Part shown: positions 1 through 6,294 of the stretch, piece after piece
How the letters are laid out: every line of letters begins with the position of its first letter
Position numbering within the stretch: the stretch's first letter is position 1
Notes under the pieces: model-generated
What the model was told of the DNA's origin: nothing
Databases searched by the model: none
Seen by the model: only the letters and a program-made list of their open reading frames with translations
Source: Alphaproteobacteria bacterium
GTDB lineage: Bacteria > Pseudomonadota > Alphaproteobacteria > Micavibrionales > Micavibrionaceae
Assembly (NCBI GenBank): GCA_023301785.1
Contig: JALZUF010000180.1
Span: forward strand, 1 to 9,517
Direction of reading: 5' to 3'
Length of the DNA: 9,517 nucleotides
Program-made: the position numbers and the translations under genes

Positions 1-63
1 GCGCCAAAAACAGAAGAAGCTCCTGCTGAAGAAGCTGCTGCTGAAGATAAGGCAGAAGGATAA
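1..63 (+). CDS. rplC: 50S ribosomal protein L3, C-terminal end only (partial)
   Basis: An open frame runs from the window edge to a TAA at 61-63 and encodes 20 residues made almost only of Ala, Glu, Pro, Lys and Asp (APKTEEAPAEEAAAEDKAEG). None of the conserved L3 core is in the window, so the call rests on position: in S10 operons the gene directly before rplD is rplC. It also fits the low-complexity Ala/Glu-rich C-terminal tail that I recall on many alphaproteobacterial L3 proteins. L3 is an early 23S rRNA-binding protein whose loop reaches towards the peptidyl transferase centre. The last codons carry AAGGA (56-60), which serves as the ribosome binding site for rplD, so the two genes are probably translationally coupled. 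The acidic tail contrasts with the basic tails on L22, S17 and L30 downstream. Confidence 0.83.
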   Translation, partial: APKTEEAPAEEAAAEDKAEG

Positions 64-68
64 GCGAC

Positions 69-692
69 ATGAAAATAGCTGTAAAAACAATTGAAAATAA
101 AGCTGCTGGTGACGTTGATCTTAACGACAATGTTTTCGGTATCGAGCCTAACACAAACGCTGTTCACCAAATGGTTGTTTACCAACAAGACAAACGTCGC
201 GGTGGTAATGCAAAAGCCAAAGAACGTCATGAAATTTCTGGGACTGGTAAAAAGCCACACGCTCAAAAAGGAACTGGCCGTGCGCGTGCGGGTGACTTGA
301 AACGTAATATTGACCGTGGTGGTGGTGTTGTTCACGGACCTCGTGTTCGTTCATTTGAGACTAAACTTCCACGTCGCGTTAAAATGTTGGCGATGAAGTC
401 TGTACTTTCTATGAAAGCAAAAGCAGGCAAGCTGATTATTTTGGATAAAGCGGAAGCAAAAGATCACAAGACAAAGTCTATGGCGGCAATGATCGCAAAG
501 ATGGGTATTGAATCTGCTGTTATCGTGGGTGGTAATGAAATCGATGCAAACTTTGCTCGTGCAACATCAAATATTCCACATATTGATGTGTTGCCAACGC
601 AAGGCGCGAACGTTTATGACATTATGCGTCGTGATGTATTGGTTCTAACAAAAGATGCAGTCGAGAGTTTGACTGAGAGATTGAAGGATTAA
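69..692 (+). CDS. rplD: 50S ribosomal protein L4
   Basis: Encodes 207 residues, close to the usual length of about 200-210. The basic, glycine-rich extended loop is visible at about residues 41-95 (DKRRGGNAKAKERHEISGTG, then KPHAQKGTGRARAGD and GGGVVHGPR); in this family it threads 23S rRNA and forms part of the exit-tunnel constriction with L22. The globular Rossmann-like domain follows and ends near VLTKDAVESLTERLKD. The start is set by AAGGA at 56-60, eight bases before the ATG and inside the end of rplC. In E. coli L4 also represses the S10 operon through the mRNA leader; that leader would lie upstream of this window, so such control cannot be judged here. The gene ends 4 bases before rplW. 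Confidence 0.98.
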   Translation: MKIAVKTIENKAAGDVDLNDNVFGIEPNTNAVHQMVVYQQDKRRGGNAKAKERHEISGTGKKPHAQKGTGRARAGDLKRNIDRGGGVVHGPRVRSFETKLPRRVKMLAMKSVLSMKAKAGKLIILDKAEAKDHKTKSMAAMIAKMGIESAVIVGGNEIDANFARATSNIPHIDVLPTQGANVYDIMRRDVLVLTKDAVESLTERLKD

Positions 693-696
693 GAAA

Positions 697-1020
697 ATGG
701 CTGCTGCTAAGAAAAAAGAAAAAGTTGAAATCGCAGAATGGATGTATGAAATCATTCGTAAGCCTGTGGTTACTGAAAAATCAACAAATGGCTCTGCGTT
801 CGGTCAGGTTACTTTCAAAGTGCCTTTGGATGCGACAAAGCCACGTATTAAAGTTGCGATTGAAACTCTTTTTAAAGTGGATGTAAAAAATGTTAATACA
901 TCTATTCAAAAAGGGAAGACAAAACGTTTTAAAGGTATTAAAGCTTTCCGTGGCGATCAGAAAAAAGCGATCGTGACACTTAAAGAAGGTCAAACAATTG
1001 ATGTAGGAACTAGTCTGTAA
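697..1020 (+). CDS. rplW: 50S ribosomal protein L23
   Basis: Encodes 107 residues, slightly longer than the usual 95-100 because of a lysine-rich N-terminus (MAAAKKKEKVEIAEWMYEII) before the conserved core. The core begins at IRKPVVTEKST, and VTFKVPLDATKPRIKVAIE and FKVDVKNVNT are typical of L23. L23 sits at the mouth of the peptide exit tunnel and is the docking site for trigger factor and part of the SRP contact. The ribosome binding site AAGGA (684-688) lies in the last codons of rplD, eight bases before the ATG, which supports this start and translational coupling. The lysine-rich head is a mild relative of the longer basic tails elsewhere in the cluster. Confidence 0.97.
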   Translation: MAAAKKKEKVEIAEWMYEIIRKPVVTEKSTNGSAFGQVTFKVPLDATKPRIKVAIETLFKVDVKNVNTSIQKGKTKRFKGIKAFRGDQKKAIVTLKEGQTIDVGTSL

Positions 1021-1049
1021 TATAGACTGAGAAACTTAAGGTTAAGAAA

Positions 1050-1877
1050 ATGGCATTAAAAAAATATAAACCACGTTCAGCAGGCTTGCGCTCACTTGTA
1101 ACAGTGGATCGTTCAGCTCTTCATAAAGGTGCGCCTGAAAAGACGCTTCTTGAAGGAAAGAAAAAGAACGGCGGACGTAATAATACTGGTCGCATTACTT
1201 GTCGCCACAAAGGTGGTGGTCACAAGCAGAAGTACCGTGTTATTGACTGGAAACGTAATAAATTTGATATGGCAGCAACTGTGCTTCGTCTTGAGTATGA
1301 TCCAAACCGTACAGCATTTATTGCTTTGGTTGAGTACACAGATGGCGAAAAAGCTTACATCTTGGCGCCTCAACGTTTGCAAGCAGGTGATAAAATCATC
1401 GCTGGCGCAAAAGTTGATATCAAGCCAGGTAATGCAATGCCACTTCAAGGTATGCCTGTTGGAACAATCATTTACAACATTGAGATGAAGCCTGGTAAAG
1501 GTGGTCAAATGTGTCGTGCAGCTGGTACTTATGCTCAGCTTGTCGGCCGTGACCAAGGATATGCGCAAGTTAAACTTGCTTCTGGTGAACTTCGTAAAGT
1601 TCGTCAGGAATGTATTGCTTCTGTTGGTGCGGTTTCAAATCCGGATCACATGAACACAAATATGGGTAAAGCTGGACGTAAACGTTGGATGGGTGTTCGC
1701 CCAACCGTTCGTGGTGTTGTGATGAACCCAGTTGATCACCCGCATGGTGGTGGTGAAGGCCGTACATCAGGTGGTCGTCATCCTGTATCATACTCAGGTG
1801 TGCCAACAAAAGGTTATAAAACAAGATCAAACAAATCGACGGATCAATATATTGTTCGTCGTCGTAAGAAGAAGTAA
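1050..1877 (+). CDS. rplB: 50S ribosomal protein L2
   Basis: Encodes 275 residues, matching the usual 273-277. Conserved blocks include GRITCRHKGGGHKQKYR (about 48-63), RLEYDPNRTAFIALV (about 80-94), the KPGKGGQMCRAAGT segment (about 147-160), and near the C-terminus NPVDHPHGGGEGRTSGGRHP (about 226-245) with His230 and His232. This last segment contains the conserved histidine that lies close to the peptidyl transferase centre and that mutational studies in E. coli (His229) link to catalysis. L2 is needed for subunit joining and tRNA binding. AAGG at 1038-1041 is the ribosome binding site, eight bases before the ATG. The stop codon runs into the rpsS ribosome binding site. Confidence 0.99.
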   Translation: MALKKYKPRSAGLRSLVTVDRSALHKGAPEKTLLEGKKKNGGRNNTGRITCRHKGGGHKQKYRVIDWKRNKFDMAATVLRLEYDPNRTAFIALVEYTDGEKAYILAPQRLQAGDKIIAGAKVDIKPGNAMPLQGMPVGTIIYNIEMKPGKGGQMCRAAGTYAQLVGRDQGYAQVKLASGELRKVRQECIASVGAVSNPDHMNTNMGKAGRKRWMGVRPTVRGVVMNPVDHPHGGGEGRTSGGRHPVSYSGVPTKGYKTRSNKSTDQYIVRRRKKK

Positions 1878-1888
1878 GGAATTAAGAT

Positions 1889-2164
1889 ATGACACGCAGT
1901 GTATGGAAAGGCCCTTTTATTGACCGTCACCTTTTGAAAAAGGTAGAGCAGGCAAAAGAAGGCAAAATTAAAGGCGTTATTAAAACATGGTCACGTCGTT
2001 CAACAATTTTACCGCAGATGATCGGTTTAACTTTTGGTGTTCATAACGGCAATAAGTTCATTCCTGTTCTTGTGACAGATAATATGATTGGCCATAAATT
2101 AGGTGAGTTTTCACCAACAAGAACATATAACGGCCACCAAGCTGATAAAAAAGCCAAAAAATAA
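1889..2164 (+). CDS. rpsS: 30S ribosomal protein S19
   Basis: Encodes 91 residues, the normal length. The N-terminal MTRSVWKGPFIDRHLLKKVE and later IKTWSRRSTILPQMIGLTFG, VHNGNKFIPVLVTDNMIGHK and LGEFSPTRTYNGH are near-canonical S19 motifs. S19 sits in the head of the small subunit, pairs with S13, binds 16S rRNA and contacts tRNA and bridges to the large subunit. AAGGA at 1876-1880 overlaps the rplB stop codon and precedes the ATG by eight bases, so translation is likely coupled to rplB. The C-terminus is short and lysine-rich (HQADKKAKK). The 37-nt gap after the gene is AT-rich with a run of seven T but no stable hairpin, so I see no terminator there. Confidence 0.98.
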   Translation: MTRSVWKGPFIDRHLLKKVEQAKEGKIKGVIKTWSRRSTILPQMIGLTFGVHNGNKFIPVLVTDNMIGHKLGEFSPTRTYNGHQADKKAKK

Positions 2165-2201
2165 TAAGTAGAAATAATTTTTTTAATTTAGGACTAAGAC
2201 A

Positions 2202-2753
2202 ATGGGACAAACAGCTAACGAAAGACGCGTTAAAGATAACGAAGCCATGGCAATGGCTAAGCATCTGCGCACATCACCACAGAAGTTGAATCTGGTTTGC
2301 CAGACAATTCGTGGTAAAAGTGCTGGTAAAGCGTTGATTGATTTAGAATTTAACAACCGCCGTATTGCTGAAGATGTACGTAAAGTGCTTCTATCTGCGA
2401 TTGCGAATGCTGAAAACAACCATAATCTGGATGTTGACCGCCTTTACGTATCAGAAGCGTTTGTTGGTAAATCTATTACAATGAAGCGTTTCCGTGCTCG
2501 TGCTCGTGGCCGTGCAGCAAGAATTTTGAAGCCTTTTAGTCGTTTAACTGTTATTGTGCGCGAGCGCGAAGACGAAGCGACAGCTAAGAAAGCGCCGAAA
2601 GCTAAGTCTGAAGCTAAAAAAGCGGCTCAAAAGACTGAAGCTAAGAAAGAATCAGAGACAAAAAAAGCACCGGCTAAGAAAGCTGACGCGAAGAAAACAA
2701 CTGCTAAAAAAGCACCAGCTAAGAAAACTGATGCCGAAAAGAAAGATAAATAG
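2202..2753 (+). CDS. rplV: 50S ribosomal protein L22 with long Lys/Ala-rich C-terminal tail
   Basis: Encodes 183 residues, against about 110-125 for typical L22. The conserved core occupies about residues 15-124: LRTSPQKLNLVCQTIRGKS at about 22-40, LLSAIANAENNHNLDVDRLY at about 63-82, and the beta-hairpin RFRARARGRAARILKPFSRL at about 96-115, which lines the exit tunnel and is where macrolide-resistance mutations occur in other bacteria. From about residue 126 to the end, 58 residues are almost all Lys, Ala, Glu, Thr and Pro with repeats of AKKAPAKK type. The frame stays open through the tail to the TAG, and the rpsC ribosome binding site overlaps that stop, so the tail looks genuine. AGGA at 2190-2193 supports the ATG. 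The tail's role is unknown; extra rRNA or membrane contacts near the tunnel exit are possible. Confidence 0.97.
   Translation: MGQTANERRVKDNEAMAMAKHLRTSPQKLNLVCQTIRGKSAGKALIDLEFNNRRIAEDVRKVLLSAIANAENNHNLDVDRLYVSEAFVGKSITMKRFRARARGRAARILKPFSRLTVIVREREDEATAKKAPKAKSEAKKAAQKTEAKKESETKKAPAKKADAKKTTAKKAPAKKTDAEKKDK
2577..2750 (+). repeat. Lys/Ala-rich low-complexity tail of L22
   Basis: This stretch of rplV is built from near-repeats of GCTAAGAAA and AAAAAAGCACC(G/A)GCTAAG units, encoding alternating AKK, APAKK and ADAKK motifs. It shares the 15-mer CAGCTAAGAAAACTG (2716-2730) with the rpsQ tail (4540-4554) and the 14-mer CTGCTAAAAAAGCA (2701-2714) with the start of rpmD (8378-8391). Such tandem, slippage-prone DNA could vary in length between strains. 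Whether the shared words reflect copying between genes or just the same codon choice for the same low-complexity peptide cannot be decided from this window. Confidence 0.75.
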
Positions 2754-2766
2754 GAGTATTTAAAGT

Positions 2767-3474
2767 ATGGGTCAAAAAGTTAATCCAATAGGTATTCGCG
2801 TAGGTATTAATCGTACTTGGGATTCAAGATGGTTTGATGATCGTAATTACGCTGACAAGCTGATTCAAGATCTTGAGCTTCGTAAATACGTGCACGAGAA
2901 ATTAAAAGCGGCTGGTATCAGTAAAGTTATTATTGAACGTGCGGCGAAAAACACACGTGTGACTGTATATACAGCGCGCCCAGGTGTTATTATTGGTAAA
3001 AAAGGCGCAGATATTGAAACGCTTCGTAAAGCTCTTTCAAAGCGTGCGGGTAATGATGTTGCGCTAAACATTGTTGAAATTCGTAAGCCTGATCTTGATG
3101 CTCAATTGGTTGCTGAAGGTGTATGCCAACAGCTAGAGCGTCGTGTTTCTTTCCGTCGTGCGATGAAACGTGCGGTACAAAATGCACTTCGTATGGGTTC
3201 ACTTGGTATTCGTTTGAATGTTTCTGGTCGTTTAGGCGGTGCAGATATTGCGCGTACTGAATGGTATCGTGAGGGTCGTGTGCCTTTACACACATTACGT
3301 GCTGATATGGACTATGGATTTGCAGAAGCTTTGACAACATACGGTATTATTGGTGTTAAGTGTTGGTTGTATAAAGGTGATGTCATGGATCATGATCCAA
3401 TGGCTCGCGATAAAAGAATGCAAGAAGCACAAGGTGGACCTAACCAAGGTGGTCAGGGTCACAGAAGAAGTTAA
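2767..3474 (+). CDS. rpsC: 30S ribosomal protein S3
   Basis: Encodes 235 residues, within the normal range of about 210-240. It opens with the canonical MGQKVNPIGIRVGINRTWDS. The type II KH RNA-binding domain carries its GxxG loop at residues 77-80 (VIIGKKGADIETLRKAL), and the C-terminal half shows MGSLGIRLNVSGRLGGADIA and the TEWYREGRVPLHTLRADMDY block. S3 lies at the mRNA entry tunnel and takes part in the ribosome's mRNA helicase activity with S4 and S5. The tail after about residue 216 is short, Gly/Gln-rich and ends in RRS. AGGAG at 2752-2756 overlaps the rplV stop. Right after the TAA lies TTGACA, part of a possible internal promoter described separately. Confidence 0.99.
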   Translation: MGQKVNPIGIRVGINRTWDSRWFDDRNYADKLIQDLELRKYVHEKLKAAGISKVIIERAAKNTRVTVYTARPGVIIGKKGADIETLRKALSKRAGNDVALNIVEIRKPDLDAQLVAEGVCQQLERRVSFRRAMKRAVQNALRMGSLGIRLNVSGRLGGADIARTEWYREGRVPLHTLRADMDYGFAEALTTYGIIGVKCWLYKGDVMDHDPMARDKRMQEAQGGPNQGGQGHRRS

Positions 3475-3505
3475 TTGACATAACTTAAATAAAGTATTAC
3501 ATAAT
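3475..3505 (+). promoter_or_regulatory. Possible internal sigma-70-type promoter upstream of rplP
   Basis: A perfect TTGACA (3475-3480) directly follows the rpsC stop codon. Downstream there is CATAAT at 3500-3505 (19-nt spacing, five of six matches to TATAAT) and a perfect TATAAT at 3505-3510 (24-nt spacing, too long for a normal promoter). The 59-nt spacer is strongly AT-rich. A promoter here could give extra transcription of rplP, rpmC, rpsQ and the spc genes. The non-ideal spacing and the AT-rich background make this only a candidate. Confidence 0.35.
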
Positions 3506-3533
3506 ATAATTTAGAAAATAACGGTATATAACA

Positions 3534-3947
3534 ATGTTACAACCAAAAAAGACAAAATTTAGAAAAGCCCATAAAGGTCGTATCCACGGGAACGCAAAAG
3601 GCGGAACAACATTGAACTTTGGTTCAATTGGTTTGAAAGCTATGGCTCCTGAACGTATTACTGCGCGCCAAATTGAAGCGGCACGTCGTGCGATCACACG
3701 TCACATTAGACGTCAGGGTAAAGTTTTTATCCGTATTTTCCCTGATATTCCGGTATCAAAGAAGCCTCTTGAAGTACGTCAAGGTAAAGGTAAGGGATCT
3801 GTTGAATATTGGGCAGCACGCGTTAAGCCTGGTCGTATCATGTTTGAATTGGATGGTGTTGATACTGGCTTGGCACGTGAAGCATTACAGTTGGCTTCTG
3901 AAAAATTGCCAATTAAAACAAAAATCGTAACACGTATTGGTGAATAA
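3534..3947 (+). CDS. rplP: 50S ribosomal protein L16
   Basis: Encodes 137 residues, the normal length, with the canonical start MLQPKKTKFRKAHKGRIHGN. Other landmarks are ITARQIEAARRAITRHI (about 42-58), the KPLEVRQGKGKGSVEYWAA segment with Arg82, which corresponds to the arginine hydroxylated in E. coli L16 (Arg81), and ELDGVDTGLAREALQLASEK near the C-terminus. L16 helps shape the A site and contacts aminoacyl-tRNA. The ATG is fixed by homology, yet the upstream sequence (ACGGTATATAACA) has no convincing Shine-Dalgarno motif, unlike almost every other gene here. The 59-nt gap before it may hold a promoter. Initiation may rely on low structure in the AU-rich leader. Confidence 0.98.
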   Translation: MLQPKKTKFRKAHKGRIHGNAKGGTTLNFGSIGLKAMAPERITARQIEAARRAITRHIRRQGKVFIRIFPDIPVSKKPLEVRQGKGKGSVEYWAARVKPGRIMFELDGVDTGLAREALQLASEKLPIKTKIVTRIGE

Positions 3948-3983
3948 TTTGATTGGCTGATAAGGCTAATTAGGAGAAGAAAA

Positions 3984-4178
3984 ATGAAAAAAGAAGATTT
4001 AAAAGGCAAGTCTGCGGACGAATTGAAAAAGATGCTATTGGAAGCTCGTAAAGAGCAGTTCAATTTGCGTTTTCAACACTCTGGTGGACAAATGGAAAAT
4101 ACAGCGCAAATGCGCAAAGTTCGTCGCGATATTGCGAGAATTAAAACAATGATGAACGGCCAGAAAGCGGCCGCTTAA
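3984..4178 (+). CDS. rpmC: 50S ribosomal protein L29
   Basis: Encodes 64 residues, the usual size. It shows the two-helix L29 pattern: MKKEDLKGKSADELKKMLLE, then ARKEQFNLRFQHSGGQMENT, and finally MRKVRRDIARIKTMMN. L29 sits next to L23 at the exit tunnel and helps form the docking surface for trigger factor and SRP. A strong AGGAGA (3972-3977) precedes the ATG by six bases. The protein ends in three alanines; those codons plus the stop and next bases read GCGGCCGCTTAATTAA, a chance-looking pair of rare 8-bp palindromes noted under findings. Confidence 0.97.
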   Translation: MKKEDLKGKSADELKKMLLEARKEQFNLRFQHSGGQMENTAQMRKVRRDIARIKTMMNGQKAAA

Positions 4179-4202
4179 TTAACAAGGACTTAGGAGAAAA
4201 AT

Positions 4203-4589
4203 ATGCCACGTCGCGTTTTAGAAGGCAAAGTAGTAAGTGATAAAATGGACAAGACAGTAACTGTTCTTGTTGAGCGTCGCTTTATGCACCCTAAATATAA
4301 GAAATACATCAAACGTTCTGCAAAATATGCGGCGCATGATGAAAACAACACAGTAAAAGAAGGTGAGATTATTCAAATTATTGAATGTGCTCCGATTTCT
4401 AAGCGTAAGACTTGGACTGTTGTTAAAGATGGCGCTGCGGCACCTACAAAAGCAGAAAAAGTAGCAGCGAAAAAAGCGGCCCCTAAAAAAGCAGTAGCTC
4501 CTAAAGCTGAAGCTAAAAAGGCACCTGCTAAAAAGCCAGCAGCTAAGAAAACTGCAGCGAAAAAAACGACTAAGAAAACTGATAAATAA
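4203..4589 (+). CDS. rpsQ: 30S ribosomal protein S17 with Lys/Ala-rich C-terminal tail
   Basis: Encodes 128 residues, clearly longer than typical S17 (about 78-90). The OB-fold core fills about residues 1-75: PRRVLEGKVVSDKMDKTVTV, VERRFMHPKYKKYIKRS, YAAHDENNTVKEGEIIQI and ECAPISKRKTWTVV. From about residue 78 a tail of 51 residues is nearly all Ala, Lys, Pro and Thr (KKAPAKKPAAKKTAAKKTTK type). The tail stays in frame to the TAA at 4587-4589. S17 is a primary 16S rRNA-binding protein needed for early small-subunit assembly. AGGAGA (4192-4197) supports the start. The gene is the last of the S10 part, but no terminator is visible before rplN. Confidence 0.97.
   Translation: MPRRVLEGKVVSDKMDKTVTVLVERRFMHPKYKKYIKRSAKYAAHDENNTVKEGEIIQIIECAPISKRKTWTVVKDGAAAPTKAEKVAAKKAAPKKAVAPKAEAKKAPAKKPAAKKTAAKKTTKKTDK
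4434..4586 (+). repeat. Lys/Ala-rich low-complexity tail of S17
   Basis: Repeated GCTAAAAAG, GCAGCGAAAAAA and GCTAAGAAAACT units encode a basic Ala/Lys/Pro tail. The word CTAAGAAAACTG occurs twice here (4543-4554 and 4570-4581), and the 14-mer CTAAGAAAACTGAT (4570-4583) is also in the rplV tail at 2719-2732. The 14-mer GCACCTGCTAAAAA (4521-4534) is shared with the rpmD head (8374-8387). The composition resembles linker-histone H1-like basic tails. Confidence 0.75.
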
Positions 4590-4630
4590 GAATTTAACAA
4601 AGTAACAAAAAAAAGAAGTAGAGAATTGTC

Positions 4631-4999
4631 ATGATCCAGATGCAATCAAACATGGAAGTAGCAGATAACTCAGGCGCACGTCGCGTTGAGTGTATCAAAG
4701 TGCTAGGAGGCTCACACCGTCGTACCGCCAATATTGGTGACGTGGTTGTTGTGTCTGTTAAAGAAGCTATTCCACGCGGACGCGTTAAAAAAGGTGCGGT
4801 TCACAAAGCTGTGATTGTACGTTCTAGACACGGTCTGCAGCGCCAAAATGGCGAAAAAATCCGTTTTGATACAAACGCTTGCGTTTTGATCAATAACAGC
4901 AGCGAGCCTGTTGGTACACGTATCTTTGGCCCAGTAACACGTGAGTTACGTGGTAAGGGTTACATGAAAATTATTTCTCTAGCTGGCGAGGTTCTATAG
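4631..4999 (+). CDS. rplN: 50S ribosomal protein L14
   Basis: Encodes 122 residues, the exact usual length, and is highly conserved: MIQMQSNMEVADNSGARRVE, CIKVLGGSHRR, then VKKGAVHKAVIVRSRH, IRFDTNACVLINNSSEPVGT and RIFGPVTRELR. L14 forms a bridge to 16S rRNA and is the binding site for the silencing factor RsfS. In E. coli this gene opens the spc operon with its own promoter; here the 41-nt gap after rpsQ is A-rich and shows neither a clear promoter nor a terminator. The ribosome binding site is weak, with only GAAG/AGAG-like purines (about 4615-4623), so the start rests on homology. Confidence 0.99.
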   Translation: MIQMQSNMEVADNSGARRVECIKVLGGSHRRTANIGDVVVVSVKEAIPRGRVKKGAVHKAVIVRSRHGLQRQNGEKIRFDTNACVLINNSSEPVGTRIFGPVTRELRGKGYMKIISLAGEVL

Positions 5000-5001
5000 C
5001 T

Positions 5002-5328
5002 ATGACACAGACTAAAATGAAAATTAAAAAAGATGATGAAGTCATCGTTAATGCTGGTAAAGACAAAGGCAAAAAAGGAAAAGTTTTAAAAACTCTTCCT
5101 GAAAAATCACGCCTTATTGTTGAAGGTGTAAATGTTTCTAAGAAACACCAAAAGCCTACTCAATTTGCTGCCGGTGGTATTCAAGAAAAAGAAATGTCAA
5201 TTCACATCTCTAATGTGTCTTTGATAGATCCTAAAGAAGATAAACCAACACGTGTTGGTTATAAAACAACAAAAGACGGTAACAAAGTACGCTTTGCGAA
5301 ACGTTCTGGCGAAACAATAGACTCATAA
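5002..5328 (+). CDS. rplX: 50S ribosomal protein L24
   Basis: Encodes 108 residues, typical for L24. The KOW motif is at about residues 8-34 (KKDDEVIVNAGKDKGKKGKV), followed by LIVEGVNVSKKHQKPT and the GGIQEKEMSIHISNVSLIDP block. L24 is one of the two assembly-initiating proteins of the large subunit. The start lies two bases after the rplN stop. GAGG at 4988-4991, inside rplN, is ten bases before this ATG. A second in-frame ATG at 5017 lacks an upstream site, so the first is preferred. The tight spacing implies translational coupling to rplN. Confidence 0.97.
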   Translation: MTQTKMKIKKDDEVIVNAGKDKGKKGKVLKTLPEKSRLIVEGVNVSKKHQKPTQFAAGGIQEKEMSIHISNVSLIDPKEDKPTRVGYKTTKDGNKVRFAKRSGETIDS

Positions 5329-5339
5329 GGAATTAGATC

Positions 5340-5915
5340 ATGAGTAAAGAAAATAAAAATGTAGCGAAAGCGAAGACACGTTTACAAAATCGTTATGAAA
5401 CAACGATCCGTAAAGAGTTGCAGGAAAAGTTTGGTTTCAAAAATGAAATGCAAACACCTAAGCTTGATAAAATTGTTATCAGCATGAGTCCAGGCCGTGA
5501 TGCTGTTGTTGATCGTAAAGCGGTTGAATCAGTTGCTTCTGACTTGGCTCTTATTGCGGGTCAAAAGCCAGTGATTACAAAAGCTAAAACATCGAACGCG
5601 TCTTTCAAAGTACGTGAAGGTATGGATATTGGCTGTAAAGTGACACTACGTGGCGCGCAAATGTACGAATTCTTGGATCGTTTGGTAACAATCGCTCTTC
5701 CACGTGTTCGTGACTTCCGCGGTATTAACGGCAAGAGCTTTGATGGTCGTGGTAACTATGCCATGGGTATTACAGAACACATTATTTTCCCTGAAATTGA
5801 ATACGATAAAGTGGACAAAATTCGCGGAATGGATATCAACATTTGTACAACAGCGTCAAATGATGATGAAGCAAAAGAATTACTTAAAGGCTTTGATATG
5901 CCTTTTAAGAATTAA
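5340..5915 (+). CDS. rplE: 50S ribosomal protein L5
   Basis: Encodes 191 residues, a little longer than the common 178-187 because of about ten extra polar residues at the N-terminus (MSKENKNVAKAKTRLQNRYE). Recognisable blocks are MQTPKLDKIVISMSPG, AGQKPVITKAKTSNASFKVR, GMDIGCKVTLRG, FLDRLVTIALPRVRDFRGIN, and the C-terminal GITEHIIFPEIEYDKVDKIR with GMDINICTTASNDDEAKELL. L5 binds 5S rRNA together with L18 and contacts the P-site tRNA. AAGGA at 5327-5331 overlaps the rplX stop and precedes the ATG by eight bases. In E. coli the start of this gene carries the S8 repressor site; I could not make out an equivalent helix here by eye. Confidence 0.98.
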   Translation: MSKENKNVAKAKTRLQNRYETTIRKELQEKFGFKNEMQTPKLDKIVISMSPGRDAVVDRKAVESVASDLALIAGQKPVITKAKTSNASFKVREGMDIGCKVTLRGAQMYEFLDRLVTIALPRVRDFRGINGKSFDGRGNYAMGITEHIIFPEIEYDKVDKIRGMDINICTTASNDDEAKELLKGFDMPFKN

Positions 5916-5942
5916 GATAAATAAAAAGGAAGCTATAAACAA

Positions 5943-6248
5943 ATGGCAAAAGTTAGTGCAGTACAAAGAGATTTAAAACGTCGTCGTTTAGAGAAAAAGT
6001 TTGCAAACAAACGTGCAGCTTTGAAAGCTACGATCATGGATAAAAGTAAAGGTGTTGAAGAACGCTTTGCGGCTTCTATGGAATTGGCAGAGTTACCGAA
6101 AAACTCTAACAAAAATCGTCAAGTTAATCGTTGTGCGCTGACAGGTCGTCCGCATGCTGTTTATCGTAAATTTAGACTATCGCGTATTGCGGTTCGTCAA
6201 TTGGCCTCACGTGGTGAGTTGCCAGGTGTAACAAAAGCAAGCTGGTAA
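5943..6248 (+). CDS. rpsN: 30S ribosomal protein S14, zinc-free type
   Basis: Encodes 101 residues, the long form of S14. It has only one cysteine (in NRCALTGRPHAVYRKFRLSR, about residues 61-80) and lacks the paired CxxC zinc motifs of the short zinc-binding type. The C-terminal RIAVRQLASRGELPGVTKAS is canonical. S14 acts in assembly of the small-subunit head and lies near the A and P sites. AAGGAAG (5926-5932) lies upstream; the spacing of about 10-12 bases is a little wide but acceptable. The long type is normal for alphaproteobacteria and supports the taxonomic reading of the window. Confidence 0.98.
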   Translation: MAKVSAVQRDLKRRRLEKKFANKRAALKATIMDKSKGVEERFAASMELAELPKNSNKNRQVNRCALTGRPHAVYRKFRLSRIAVRQLASRGELPGVTKASW

Positions 6249-6294
6249 GAAGCTTCATAAAAGAATTAGAAAGTTTAGAAGAGGATATTAAATT

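Noticed and set aside
1113..1568. Long minus-strand open frame (151 codons) opposite rplB
   Set aside because: It lies fully antisense to the highly conserved L2 gene, its product is rich in Thr, Cys and Ser with no recognisable domain, and it has no ribosome binding site or neighbours on that strand. It is a shadow of biased codon usage in rplB.
2165..2201. T run between rpsS and rplV as a terminator
   Set aside because: No GC-containing stem precedes the T run; only A/T pairing is possible, and the operon continues with normal spacing.
2554..2763. Plus-strand frame of 69 codons overlapping the rplV tail, rich in Lys, Leu and Arg
   Set aside because: It is the +1 reading of the repetitive Lys/Ala tail; repeats keep alternate frames open. 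It has no family resemblance and no independent start signal.
4373..4645. Minus-strand frame with a hydrophobic Ala/Phe/Leu stretch opposite rpsQ, looking like a membrane protein
   Set aside because: The hydrophobicity is the antisense reading of Lys/Ala codons in the S17 tail. No ribosome binding site or context supports it.
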